Shown: positions 44,469 to 53,418 of the stretch, piece after piece
Layout of the letters: each line of letters opens with the position of its first letter
Numbering within the stretch: position 1 is the stretch's first letter
Assembly: GCA_012959465.1 (NCBI GenBank)
Contig: DUDC01000207.1
Location: forward strand, 26,307 to 90,306
Direction of reading: 5' to 3'
Source: Planctomycetaceae bacterium
Lineage (GTDB): Bacteria; Planctomycetota; Planctomycetia; Pirellulales; Pirellulaceae
DNA: 64,000 nucleotides
Notes under the pieces: model-generated
Told to the model about the DNA's origin: nothing
Seen by the model: only the letters and a program-made list of their open reading frames with translations
The model's database searches: none
Position numbers and translations under genes: made by a program

Positions 44469-45728
44469 TCAGACCACCTCGCACTGTCGATAGCAGGCGT
44501 CGAGCAGCTGAATCGTATGAACCACAGGGACCGGGCGCTCCAAATGGGTCTGCAGTTGCATCATGCAGCCGATGTTCCCTGTCACGACCAGATCGGCGCC
44601 CGTCTCCTGGACGGCTCGGGCCTTCGCAGCACCCAGGCGTTTGGCAATCTCCGGCTGTTCGATGTTGTACGTACCCGCCGAACCACAACAAATATCAGCA
44701 TCGCGAATCGGAACTAATTCAATGTTCTCGATGTTCTTCAGTAAGGTCCGCGGCTCGCTGCGGACTTTTTGCGCGTGGGCCAAATGGCAGGCGTCGTGGT
44801 AGGCGACTCTTATGCGCCGCGGATACGCAGGAGGTGTGCGACATCCTATCTGCACGAGAAATTTGGCAATGTCGCACACGCGAGCAGCAAATTCTCGACC
44901 CGCGGTCTCCTCTGCCTCTCCCTGTAACCACAGACCGTATTCGTGCATTCCCGAACCGCAGCCGGCCGCATTGGAGATGATCGCATCTATATCGGTGGGA
45001 AACGCCGCGAGGTTCTGCCTCGCAAATCGCACCGCCAGCTTGAGGTCTCCAGTGTGGGCCGCTAACGCACCACAACAGACTTGCTTTTCCGGTACCACAA
45101 CCTCCACTCCATTCTGTGCCAAAACGCGGAGCGTCGAAGCGTGGATTTCCGGAGCGAGCAGTTTTTGCGCACAGCCGCTGAGCAGCGCAACTCGTGCTCG
45201 CACTTCGCCGATCGGCTGTGGAGACACCGACTGATTGTCGGTTGCCTTGGCCTTTTCCGGTAGCAGATCAAGCATCTCTCGCATTCGGCGGGGTAGCAGA
45301 AACCGCAACCGCTTTGCCAGGCCTCCACCCATCAATGCCCAACGCATTCGAGCCGGATAGGGGAGGACATTGAGCACGAATTTACGAAACAGGCGGTCGC
45401 TCAAACTCCGGGAACGAATGCTGTCACTCATCGCGCGATACGGTGTCAGCAACTGCCCGTAGGGCACGCCGGATGGGCAGGCTGTCTGGCACGCCACACA
45501 ACCCAAACATCGGTCGATGTAGGGCGCCGCATCGTCAACGGTTAGGTTACCTTCCAACACCTCCTTGATCAGGAAGATACGACCACGGGGAGAATCCATC
45601 TCTTCGCCTAGGTCCAGGTAAGTTGGGCAGGCGGGTAGACAGAAACCACAGTGGACGCATTTCTCGATGGCCTCAGCCATCGCTTCGCCGTGCGGACTAT
45701 ATTGCTGCAATGAGATTTGGTGTTGCAT
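44469..45728 (-). CDS. glcF: Glycolate oxidase iron-sulfur subunit
   Basis: Two ferredoxin-type clusters near the N-terminus (CVHCGFCLPACPTY and CLGCVACQTACPSGVPYG) supply two [4Fe-4S] sites. Two CCG domains follow (QVCCGALAAHTGD and ICCGSAGTYNIEQPE). This matches GlcF, which passes electrons from the FAD subunits to the quinone pool when glycolate is oxidised to glyoxylate. The ATG at 45728 gives 419 residues and comes eight bases after the glcE stop; the frame is open further upstream but overlaps glcE. It is the third gene of a tight glcD-glcE-glcF unit. Confidence 0.93.
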   Translation of the reverse strand: MQHQISLQQYSPHGEAMAEAIEKCVHCGFCLPACPTYLDLGEEMDSPRGRIFLIKEVLEGNLTVDDAAPYIDRCLGCVACQTACPSGVPYGQLLTPYRAMSDSIRSRSLSDRLFRKFVLNVLPYPARMRWALMGGGLAKRLRFLLPRRMREMLDLLPEKAKATDNQSVSPQPIGEVRARVALLSGCAQKLLAPEIHASTLRVLAQNGVEVVVPEKQVCCGALAAHTGDLKLAVRFARQNLAAFPTDIDAIISNAAGCGSGMHEYGLWLQGEAEETAGREFAARVCDIAKFLVQIGCRTPPAYPRRIRVAYHDACHLAHAQKVRSEPRTLLKNIENIELVPIRDADICCGSAGTYNIEQPEIAKRLGAAKARAVQETGADLVVTGNIGCMMQLQTHLERPVPVVHTIQLLDACYRQCEVV

Positions 45729-45735
45729 CGTTCCT

Positions 45736-46848
45736 TCAAGCCATCTGTGATTTGGGGGGCACAAATCGTCGTTGCGGGTCAAAAACTGAGTGCAACCGTT
45801 CAGCCAAAACGTTCGGCGGTCTACCACCAATCCGCGCGACGTCCCACGTTCCACGGATGGCCAGTGCAGGGCGATTCAAAACGGTCACCAAAAGTGGAAC
45901 ACTCTCACCCAAGACTTCGTCGGGGCCGGACATCCAGAGCACATTGCCACCGACCCCGTATCGGCGTTGCACTTCGTCCGCACGACTCCATTGAGTGACC
46001 GTGGCTTCTGCCAATTCCATCTGCTTGGGGTTTATCGCCATCCGTACCAAAGCGTTCGTATCGCCCGCCCAGGCAAAATCTGCAGCGTCCTGCCACATCA
46101 GCGCGTCGGGTTGAATTTGTTTCCACGAATCACCACCATACGATCGCCTCATGCGTTCGGATCGCTCCTGCAACGAAGAGACTTGCCCACCTATTCGCAG
46201 GCAGATCTTGTTTGGTGGAGCTAGCTCCAAACAGAGCAAATCCAATGGCGCAAGCGCTAACTCGTGTCCAAGCCGACATGCGTCGGCCCACGATGCGGTT
46301 TCAATCTCCGCAGTTAGTGTCTCCATGGCGCGAGGAAAAACCTTAAAGGTCAATTCAGTGATCAATCCCCAAGCCCCCAAGCCTCCGACCATCAACTTGG
46401 GTATATCAAACCCGGCCGCGTTCTTGACTACCTTACCGCCGCCGTGAATTATCCTCCCATCGCCTGACATGAAGGTGACACCAAGGAGAAAGTCTCGCAC
46501 TCCTCCATAGCGAAAGCGCCCGGGTCCAGAGACTCCAGCGGCAACAGTTCCGCCGATCGTGGCACCGGCTGACGACAAAGGAGGGTCGAATGGAAGGAAC
46601 TGACCGTGTTCTTCGAGTGTTGCCATAACCTCTTGGACGGGCGTTCCCGCTCGAACGCTGATCGTGTACTCTTCCGGCAGGTAGTCAACGACACCGCGAA
46701 TGGCCGCCATGCTGATCGTCGCATCTCTCGATAGTGCCGGTTTGCTGCCACCGCCTACGGCTTTCACGTAGGGGAGTTTAAGAACCAGTTCCTTGAGCTG
46801 ATCTTCGGATTCCGGCGTGGGCCGTTCGCCAACTTGGGAAGGGGGCAT
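45736..46848 (-). CDS. glcE: Glycolate oxidase FAD-binding subunit GlcE
   Basis: This FAD-linked subunit of 370 residues has a PCMH-type FAD domain. The pieces VRAGTPVQEVMATLEEHGQFLPFDPP, GATIGGTVAAGVSGPGRFRYGGVRDFLLG and GGKVVKNAAGFDIPKLMVGG are characteristic of GlcE rather than GlcD, which is longer. It follows glcD by 14 bases, with AGGTGA ahead of the ATG at 46848, and precedes glcF. The three form the glycolate-oxidising complex. Confidence 0.93.
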   Translation of the reverse strand: MPPSQVGERPTPESEDQLKELVLKLPYVKAVGGGSKPALSRDATISMAAIRGVVDYLPEEYTISVRAGTPVQEVMATLEEHGQFLPFDPPLSSAGATIGGTVAAGVSGPGRFRYGGVRDFLLGVTFMSGDGRIIHGGGKVVKNAAGFDIPKLMVGGLGAWGLITELTFKVFPRAMETLTAEIETASWADACRLGHELALAPLDLLCLELAPPNKICLRIGGQVSSLQERSERMRRSYGGDSWKQIQPDALMWQDAADFAWAGDTNALVRMAINPKQMELAEATVTQWSRADEVQRRYGVGGNVLWMSGPDEVLGESVPLLVTVLNRPALAIRGTWDVARIGGRPPNVLAERLHSVFDPQRRFVPPKSQMA

Positions 46849-46862
46849 GATTCACCTGGCAG

Positions 46863-48314
46863 TCAATAGCGAGAGACAATTCCCTGTTTTTCCAACGGGT
46901 GAGCGCCGTGGCTCACCAGGGCAGGGGCCGTACCGATCGGCAGCATCTTTCCCGGGTTGGCCAACTGCCTGGGATCGAGGGCCTCGCGCATTTGATACAT
47001 GAACTTCAAATCGACCTCGCTGAACATCTCAGACATATAATTGCGTTTTTCTAAGCCGACACCGTGCTCCCCGGTAATGGACCCACCGAGTCGAATGCAA
47101 AGCCGCAGTATCTCACCGGCAAGTTCTTCGGCCCGTTCCAGCTCCCCTTCCTGTCGACCGTCATACAGGATCAGCGGGTGCAGGTTGCCATCTCCCGCGT
47201 GAAACACGTTGGCAACCCGCATCTGATACTGTGCAGCGAACTTGTCGATTTCAGCTAGGGCATGGCCAAGTTTGGAACGAGGCACAACACCGTCCTGCAC
47301 AATGAAATCAGGACTGAGTCGACCGACCGCCGAGAATGCACTTTTGCGACCCGTCCAAATCCTCTGCCGCTGTTCTTCATCGGCGGCTAGGATCGGCTGG
47401 TAGGCACCACTCTTTTCGATCACATCACGGAGCAATGGAATCTCCGCTTCCACTTCTTCGCGCGGCCCTTCCAATTCGACAATCAACACCGCCTTGGCGT
47501 CTTTTGAGTATTCCGCAGCAACCGCCGCCATGGCAGCGTCCATCGACAGACGATCCATGATCTCCAGTGCGCCCGGTAGCAAGCCAGAAGCGATGACCAT
47601 CGCTACAGCGGTACCCGCTTTCTCCAGAGAGTCGTAAGCCGCCTGGAGTGTGTAGAAGCGTTCTGGCTTGGGAAGCAAACGCAAAGTCACTTCCAGTGCC
47701 ACTCCCCATAGCCCTTCACTACCGATAAAAGCACCGACCAAATCGGGACCGTCCCCCTCCAAACTGTCCGATCCGAGCTGGCAGACTTCGCCGTCGGGCA
47801 GGACAATCTTCAAGCCCGTGACATGATTGGTGGTCATGCCGTACTTCAGGCAATGCGCGCCTCCGGAATTGAAGGCCACATTCCCACCGATCGTACAGAC
47901 CGGCCCGCTCGACGGGTCCGGCGCATAATACAATCCGTGTTCGGCAGCCGCTTGTGAAACGGCGAGGTTGATCACGCCGGGTTCGACAACCGCTGTCCGT
48001 GAAACGGGGTCCAAATCGAGAATTCGATTTAGCCGGTTCATCGCGATGACCAAACCGTCTTGTATGGGGACGGAACCGCCACTGAGGCTTGTGCCGCTGC
48101 CTCGCGCCATGAACGGCACGTGGTGCTCGTGACAGGCCTTGATCGCGCCAATCACATCGTCCTGGTTATCCGCCAACAAGACGGCGGACGGTTTCTGGCG
48201 AAAGGCAGTCAATCCGTCCGATTCGTAGGCGACAAGCTGTGCGGGACGGGTCAACAACCGTTCGCCGACCCCAAGCCGTCTCAGGTCCCGAAAAAATGAT
48301 TCGTGGTCATGCAT
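46863..48314 (-). CDS. glcD: Glycolate oxidase catalytic FAD subunit GlcD
   Basis: This FAD-linked oxidase of 484 residues carries out the oxidation of glycolate (or D-lactate) to glyoxylate. The N-terminal FAD domain has [45 protein letters not shown] and IGSEGLWG. The C-terminal domain ends in the [14 protein letters not shown] and [14 protein letters not shown] motifs seen in GlcD and D-lactate dehydrogenases. The ATG at 48314 gives the expected length; the frame is open to 48398. It is the first gene of glcDEF and is divergent from the sulfatase. D-lactate is possible as a substrate, but the presence of glcE and glcF supports glycolate. Confidence 0.93.
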   Translation of the reverse strand: MHDHESFFRDLRRLGVGERLLTRPAQLVAYESDGLTAFRQKPSAVLLADNQDDVIGAIKACHEHHVPFMARGSGTSLSGGSVPIQDGLVIAMNRLNRILDLDPVSRTAVVEPGVINLAVSQAAAEHGLYYAPDPSSGPVCTIGGNVAFNSGGAHCLKYGMTTNHVTGLKIVLPDGEVCQLGSDSLEGDGPDLVGAFIGSEGLWGVALEVTLRLLPKPERFYTLQAAYDSLEKAGTAVAMVIASGLLPGALEIMDRLSMDAAMAAVAAEYSKDAKAVLIVELEGPREEVEAEIPLLRDVIEKSGAYQPILAADEEQRQRIWTGRKSAFSAVGRLSPDFIVQDGVVPRSKLGHALAEIDKFAAQYQMRVANVFHAGDGNLHPLILYDGRQEGELERAEELAGEILRLCIRLGGSITGEHGVGLEKRNYMSEMFSEVDLKFMYQMREALDPRQLANPGKMLPIGTAPALVSHGAHPLEKQGIVSRY

Positions 48315-48547
48315 CGCTTTCAAACCTGTCAGCCTCGGCTGACTCGCGGCATTCGATGTTCTGGCGTTTCGACCATTGTATGGTAGGTAAGTCCCCACCG
48401 ACTACGACCCAGGCAATAAAACGAGTCGTGCAAATGGTATCACGTCCGATGGCGTTGCGCTTGCACTCGGCAGTGATCGCTGGTTATCCTCAGCTAGAAT
48501 GACTAGCAGTTCCTTGTTCTTGCGACGGTATCCCTGGAGTCAACGCT

Positions 48548-49924
48548 GTGTCACGCCTATTCCCACTGGTCCCGCTGACCGCCGTTTGCCTTTTTGTTTC
48601 GACACCCGCTCCGGCAATTGCTGGGGAGAAACCCAATATCATCGTCATCATGGCCGACGACGTTGGGTATGAAGGGTTTTCCATCCACGGAAGCCAAACT
48701 TACAAGACGCCGCATCTCGACAAAATCGCTCGCAACGGGATGTGGTTCCGACATTGTTATTCTATGCCGATTTGCACACCGTCCCGTGTTCAGATCATGA
48801 CCGGTCGTTACAGCTTTCGAAACTACACTAGTTTTGGCGTGCTTCTGAAGGGCGAACAAACTTTCGCAAACCAGCTGCAACGCGGCGGCTACCGCACAGC
48901 CATCGCCGGCAAGTGGCAGTTGGGCGGCGATATGCAAACGGTAAGAGAATTTGGATTCGACACGCATTGTCTCTGGCACCTGGACGGCCGCGAATCGCGT
49001 TATTGGGCGCCCAGGATATCCCAAGATGGAAAGTTGCGCGACGTCGCCAATCGTTATGGCCCCGATGTCATGGTCGAGTTCCTGTGCGACTTTATCGACC
49101 AGAATCATACGCAGCCCTTCATGATCTATTACCCGATGATGCTGCCTCACTGGCCCTTTGTGCCAACGCCGGATAGTCTGCTTGGTGGCAACCGCGAGCG
49201 AAGCGGGGATTACGACGGCAAGAAGGGCGGTGTCGAGTACTTCGATGATATGGTTGCCTATGTAGACAAGATCGCAGGTCAACTCGACGCCAAGTTGGCT
49301 GAACATGGCATTCGAGACAACACGCTGATTTTGTTCACTGGCGACAACGGTTGTGCGACGAACATCGTTTCTCAAATGCCCTCAGGTCCAATCAAAGGGG
49401 GTAAGGCAAGCATGCCGGATAACGGCACGCATGTCGCAATGTTTGCGCAGTGGCCAGCGGTCATCAAGGCGGGGCAAGCGTCGAACGCGCTTGTCGATTT
49501 CACTGACGTTCTTCCGACGGTCCTCGAGGCGTGCGGGGCGGATTTACCGAATCGCCAAGTCGATGGCAAGAGCCTGCTGCCAGTACTGCGAGGAGAGGTC
49601 GAGAGCGTTCGCGATTGGGTCTTTTGTTACTACAATCCTCGGCCTCCCGCACGGCCGAAAAATGAGGCAAAAGTCAAGGAACTGTTGACGAAGGCCGGAA
49701 AATCGACCCAACAAAAGAAGCTCGGCCGATTCGCCCGGGATAAAGCGTACAAGCTGTACGGTGACGGTCGGTTCTATCACGTCGCTGCGGATCCGGTCGA
49801 GGCAAACGATTTGGCTCGCGCCGATTTAGGTCAGACGGCAGCTGCAGCCAAAGGGCGACTGCAGGACGTGCTCTCCACCTTTCCGAAGATGAGACCGTTC
49901 CGGCAAACATTTTCCAATCCGTAA
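48548..49924 (+). CDS. Exported sulfatase (formylglycine-type, arylsulfatase-A-like)
   Basis: The start is GTG. A signal peptide (PLTAVCLFVSTPAPAIA) precedes the metal-site motif NIIVIMADDVGYEG. The catalytic Cys, C76 in CTPSRVQIMTGR, is the site that sulfatase-modifying factor converts to formylglycine. LFTGDNGC is the further metal-site aspartate motif. About 458 residues is normal for the family. Planctomycetes have many sulfatases for algal and other sulfated glycans. Substrate unknown. It stands alone between glcD (divergent) and ppk2 (same strand, separate). Confidence 0.92.
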   Translation: MSRLFPLVPLTAVCLFVSTPAPAIAGEKPNIIVIMADDVGYEGFSIHGSQTYKTPHLDKIARNGMWFRHCYSMPICTPSRVQIMTGRYSFRNYTSFGVLLKGEQTFANQLQRGGYRTAIAGKWQLGGDMQTVREFGFDTHCLWHLDGRESRYWAPRISQDGKLRDVANRYGPDVMVEFLCDFIDQNHTQPFMIYYPMMLPHWPFVPTPDSLLGGNRERSGDYDGKKGGVEYFDDMVAYVDKIAGQLDAKLAEHGIRDNTLILFTGDNGCATNIVSQMPSGPIKGGKASMPDNGTHVAMFAQWPAVIKAGQASNALVDFTDVLPTVLEACGADLPNRQVDGKSLLPVLRGEVESVRDWVFCYYNPRPPARPKNEAKVKELLTKAGKSTQQKKLGRFARDKAYKLYGDGRFYHVAADPVEANDLARADLGQTAAAAKGRLQDVLSTFPKMRPFRQTFSNP

Positions 49925-50030
49925 CCGGACGGGCAAGCCGGTGAGAACGTGGCTGGCCACGTCGCCTCCGCCTCGCGTTACCGTGACGCTTACCATCCTT
50001 ATTTTACACCCCAGGGAAAAAGGTGACTCC

Positions 50031-50834
50031 GTGAATCAACCTCTCCATGTTCCCCCCGGCACTAAAATCCGTCTCGCTGATTTTTCCACAAAGGTAACGG
50101 AGGAGGGGATCGACAAATCTGAAGCCAAGATCCAAACCAAACATTACATCAAGCGCCTGACAGAACTAGGCCACCAACTGTACGCCGAAAATCAACGAGC
50201 TGTGCTGGTGGTCCTGCAAGGAATGGACACTGCTGGTAAGGATGGAACCATCCGATCTCTGATGCGGGGTCTAAACCCACAGAGCTGTCAGGTCACATCA
50301 TTCAAGGCACCCAGCGCTGAGGAACTCGATCACGACTTCCTGTGGCGGATTCACCGCGCGGCACCACGACGCGGCAACATTGGAATATTTAATCGCTCCC
50401 AATATGAAGATGTGTTGATCGTCCGCGTCCATTCGCTCGTGCCAGAATCAGAATGGCGTAGCCGGTACGATCGGATCAACGAATTCGAGCGACTGTTGAC
50501 CGATGACGGAATTTCGATCGTCAAGTGCTTTCTCCATATCAGCAAGGACGAACAACGCCAACGGTTGCAGGATCGTGTCGACACGCCACACAAACGTTGG
50601 AAGTTCAATCCGGGGGATCTCAAAGAACGCCTTCTCTGGGATGATTACCAATCGGCGTATCAAGATGCGTTGATTCGTTGCAACACGGATTACGCGCCAT
50701 GGCACATTATTCCGGCCGACCGCAAGTGGTATCGAAACCTCGTAATCAGTCAACTTCTGGTGCAAAAGCTCGAATCGCTCGCCCCCCAATTTCCGCCCGC
50801 TGGCGATGACTGGAAAGATGTCGTCGTCGAGTGA
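50031..50834 (+). CDS. Polyphosphate kinase 2 family protein
   Basis: The protein of 267 residues from the GTG at 50031 transfers phosphate between polyphosphate and nucleotides. AAGGTGA lies just upstream of that GTG, so it is preferred over the upstream frame start at 49941. The Walker A region VLQGMDTAGKDGTIRSLM, the lid/B-like IFNRSQYEDVLIVRVH and DDYQSAYQDAL are typical of PPK2. It is the single-domain kind. Class (ADP- or AMP-specific, or both) is not clear by eye. Likely cytoplasmic, with a role in polyphosphate use or energy storage (inferred). Confidence 0.92.
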   Translation: MNQPLHVPPGTKIRLADFSTKVTEEGIDKSEAKIQTKHYIKRLTELGHQLYAENQRAVLVVLQGMDTAGKDGTIRSLMRGLNPQSCQVTSFKAPSAEELDHDFLWRIHRAAPRRGNIGIFNRSQYEDVLIVRVHSLVPESEWRSRYDRINEFERLLTDDGISIVKCFLHISKDEQRQRLQDRVDTPHKRWKFNPGDLKERLLWDDYQSAYQDALIRCNTDYAPWHIIPADRKWYRNLVISQLLVQKLESLAPQFPPAGDDWKDVVVE

Positions 50835-50868
50835 TGGACTAGGTGACGGATTTATGGCACAAAAAAAC

Positions 50869-50903
50869 GCCCCTCACAAGTGGGGCAGGAACTTGTGAGG
50901 GGC
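50869..50903 (-). terminator. Strong Rho-independent terminator on the minus strand
   Basis: GCCCCTCACAAGT and ACTTGTGAGGGGC form a perfect 13-pair stem with a nine-base loop. On the minus strand the stem is followed by a run of T, from AAAAAAA at 50861-50867. It could end the leftward transcript of the 51097-51552 gene, or a small RNA starting between 50904 and 51096. The right side also closes the plus-strand ppk2 transcript. Confidence 0.8.
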
Positions 50904-51096
50904 CAAGGTGAGCTGATCAGCATCACGCGGGACATTTTAGGGGGGAACTCGGCGTGCGGGAAGATGAGTGTGTTTTTTTCTGGGAGGGGGCGGTCAAGAT
51001 GCAAGTTGTTCCTTCGCAACACCTTAGATCCGGTGCCGCGATACTCGCTGCCGAGAGGCGGAAAAAAACTCCCCCTTAGCCCTCATCAATGGGGCA

Positions 51097-51552
51097 CTAA
51101 TCAACATGATCCAGTTGGTAGTGGACTATGGTCTCGTACGGATTCAGGTTGAGTACGGTTCGGCCCAGGGTCATCCATTTGCCGTCGCGGTAGTGAAACA
51201 CACCCGTCGCCGCCTTGAATTGTGACACGGCCTCGACATCTTCCATTCCTCCGCCTTCAATCGCTTCAAACTTGATCGTCACACCGACGAAGGCGCAGAG
51301 TTCGTTCTTGTCTGGATCACGGGCAAAGCGGACGGCATCGTCGAACTCATAGTCTCCCCATTCCAGGCCGCGGGGTGCCGTCTTCATCGCAAGAGTTAGA
51401 AAGTTGGCTTCCAACCACTCACGCTGTTGATGAAACTGCTCGCGTGCGGTCTGCAAGAACCGGTAGCGGCGACGATGGCTCAGTTTCCATCCGCCATATG
51501 CGAGACATAGCGCTGTGACCAACGCAACGGATACCCACCAATGTTCTGACAT
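51097..51552 (-). CDS. Hypothetical membrane-anchored protein
   Basis: The ATG at 51552 is preferred because AGGAG lies about six bases upstream; the frame is open to 51654. One N-terminal transmembrane helix (WWVSVALVTALCLAYGGW) is followed by a basic HRRRYRF stretch and a cytoplasmic or exported domain with ALTMKTAPRGLEWGDYEFDD-like sequence rich in acidic residues (ARDPDKNELCAFVGVTIKFEAIEGGGMEDVE). The C-terminal part FKAATGVFHYRDGKWMTLGRTVLNLNPYETI looks like a small beta domain. No family recognised. It is divergent from nfo, 233 bases apart. Confidence 0.7.
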   Translation of the reverse strand: MSEHWWVSVALVTALCLAYGGWKLSHRRRYRFLQTAREQFHQQREWLEANFLTLAMKTAPRGLEWGDYEFDDAVRFARDPDKNELCAFVGVTIKFEAIEGGGMEDVEAVSQFKAATGVFHYRDGKWMTLGRTVLNLNPYETIVHYQLDHVD

Positions 51553-51785
51553 GAGACACTCCTGTCTGTCTCCATACGTACGAAGTGTCCACAACCAAAC
51601 ACCTAGGATTGTCAATAACGTCCCTAGCGTTATTGTAGGAGTGGCGATCCCCAATGGGCAAGACCGTATCCCAACGAATACAGAGCGATCTTTGTCATTT
51701 TCTTGCGGTTAACCACACAGCAGTTACCAGTCCGGTTGCGAAAACCGGGCCGTTTCGCCTTTTCGTCTCAATCTGGAGTTGCTGG

Positions 51786-52700
51786 ATGGTGATGCTGGGT
51801 GCGCACATGTCGATTTCCGGTGGATTACATAACGCCGCCGAGGCCGCAGGGAAATCCGACATGGATTGCCTGCAAATATTCACGGCAAATCCGCGTGCCT
51901 ATCCGGAAGTAAAAAACGACCCGCAATCTGGACGGTTGCTGACCAAGCGCAACGGTAGGTGGCAGCTCAATTCAATCGCAGATTCCGATGCGGTCGCATT
52001 TTCTGCAGCCGTTGCCAGGGCACAGCTTCGACAAACCATGTCACATGCGTCCTATCTCATCAACCTCGCCAGTCCCGATGACGCCCTCTGGAAGAAATCC
52101 ATTGACGCAATGACGATCGAGTTGGAACGCGCTGGCCAGTTACAGATCCCCTGGGTTGTCGTCCACCCGGGCTCGTACACAACGTCAACGGCAGCGGCCG
52201 GGATCATCCGGATCGCCAAAGCGGTGGACCGCATTAACGAACTACGGTCCGCCCGCGCCGCCAATATCCTGTTGGAGAACACGGCCGGCCAGGGCACGAA
52301 CCTTGGTTGGTCCTTCCAACAGATCGCGGATATTATCTCCCACACGTCCGATTCGAAACGGCTTGGCGTTTGCCTCGACACGTGCCACGCATTTGCCGCT
52401 GGTTACGCCATCGATCGCACGAGCGGCTGGAGGAGGATGCTCGGTGACATCGAGACCACCTTCGGGTTTGAAAAACTGAAAGCGTTACATCTCAACGATT
52501 CCAAGAGGGAATGCGGATCTCGCGTCGACCGTCACGAACACATCGGTCTCGGCCAGATTGGCTGTGACGGGTTCCGACGAATCGTGAAGTCGCGAAAAAT
52601 GGGCCATCTGCCGATGTATCTGGAAACGCCAAAAGCAGCGATCAACGGCGAAGACGGAGATGCTCGAAATTTGCGTGTTTTGAGAGAGTTGGCTGCCTAG
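51786..52700 (+). CDS. nfo: Endonuclease IV (AP endonuclease)
   Basis: This zinc enzyme cleaves DNA at abasic sites in base-excision repair, in the cytoplasm. Metal-ligand motifs are visible along the TIM-barrel: GAHMSISGG, VVHPGSY, LLENTAGQG, GVCLDTCHAFAAGYA, HLNDSK, RVDRHEHIGLGQIG and MYLETP. The ATG at 51786 (304 residues) places the first zinc histidine near the N-terminus as in E. coli Nfo; ATG at 51792 is an alternative, and the frame is open further upstream to 51654. It stands alone. Confidence 0.94.
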   Translation: MVMLGAHMSISGGLHNAAEAAGKSDMDCLQIFTANPRAYPEVKNDPQSGRLLTKRNGRWQLNSIADSDAVAFSAAVARAQLRQTMSHASYLINLASPDDALWKKSIDAMTIELERAGQLQIPWVVVHPGSYTTSTAAAGIIRIAKAVDRINELRSARAANILLENTAGQGTNLGWSFQQIADIISHTSDSKRLGVCLDTCHAFAAGYAIDRTSGWRRMLGDIETTFGFEKLKALHLNDSKRECGSRVDRHEHIGLGQIGCDGFRRIVKSRKMGHLPMYLETPKAAINGEDGDARNLRVLRELAA

Positions 52701-52808
52701 TTATTTTTTCGTTTTCGTATGGTCCTTGTTAATCGTAGGCTTAGAATTGCTGCCATGTGTAAAGCACACTGAGAAGCCACCGAAATCACTCCGGAAAGGA
52801 CATCACTC

Positions 52809-53372
52809 GTGTTCGCGTTTATCCTGCTAACTCTTGTCGCCGCTCCGCCAGAGAACCCTCTTAAGGCCCCGGAGGGCTGGACTTCGGAATCGATCCAATT
52901 GCCGCCAAGTTTCGCCCCCAAAATGTCGCTCAAGGGCTGGGAGCACGTGAAATTCTCCCCGCAGATGTTCGACCCTGAATCCGAGCGGTTCTTTTCGTAC
53001 GTCGTCTGCTTCGAAACGAACAGGAAGAAAAAGATGGAGCCGAAGGCCTTCGGTGACCAGTTGCTAATCTACTATCGCGGCCTCGCCAGTACCGTATCGG
53101 GTGGAAAGGTCGAAACAGGCAAGTTTCGCTGGGAGTGGCTGGATCAGAAAAAACCAACAGAGGTGAAACGAGGCAAGCTGCACTGGACCGAACCGTTTCG
53201 CACCAACAAACCGCAGACGCTATTCATCGAATCCCGGTCGTGGATGCACGATGATCAATTACACATTTTCATGTGTGTTTCGTCGGCGGATTGGAAACAC
53301 GCCGTCTGGAAAGATCTGCGACGCATTCGCGATCAGTATGTAAAAAAAAGTGACACGGCGGCGGCAAAGTAG
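52809..53372 (+). CDS. Small exported hypothetical protein
   Basis: The start is GTG at 52809, with GGAAAGGA upstream. A signal peptide (FAFILLTLVAAPP) is followed by about 170 residues with Trp-rich beta-like sequence (WTSESIQLPPSFAP, RWEWLDQKKPTEVK, SWMHDDQLHIFMC). No domain recognised. It converges with acnA across a hairpin repeat. Confidence 0.7.
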   Translation: MFAFILLTLVAAPPENPLKAPEGWTSESIQLPPSFAPKMSLKGWEHVKFSPQMFDPESERFFSYVVCFETNRKKKMEPKAFGDQLLIYYRGLASTVSGGKVETGKFRWEWLDQKKPTEVKRGKLHWTEPFRTNKPQTLFIESRSWMHDDQLHIFMCVSSADWKHAVWKDLRRIRDQYVKKSDTAAAK

Positions 53373-53381
53373 TCGCAATTC

Positions 53382-53402
53382 CCACCGGCCCTGTGCCGGT
53401 GG
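53382..53402. terminator. Hairpin CCACCGGC / GCCGGTGG between convergent genes
   Basis: The two eight-base arms flank CCTGT. The element matches the minus-strand copy at 25004-25025. It lies between the convergent stops at 53372 and 53419 and is a good terminator candidate in both directions. Confidence 0.65.
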
Positions 53403-53418
53403 AAATGGGGTTTGGCAA

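Noticed and set aside
48557..49375. A 272-codon minus-strand frame over the sulfatase
   Set aside because: No domain, no ribosome binding site, and it is antisense to a well-supported sulfatase with an intact CTPSR site.
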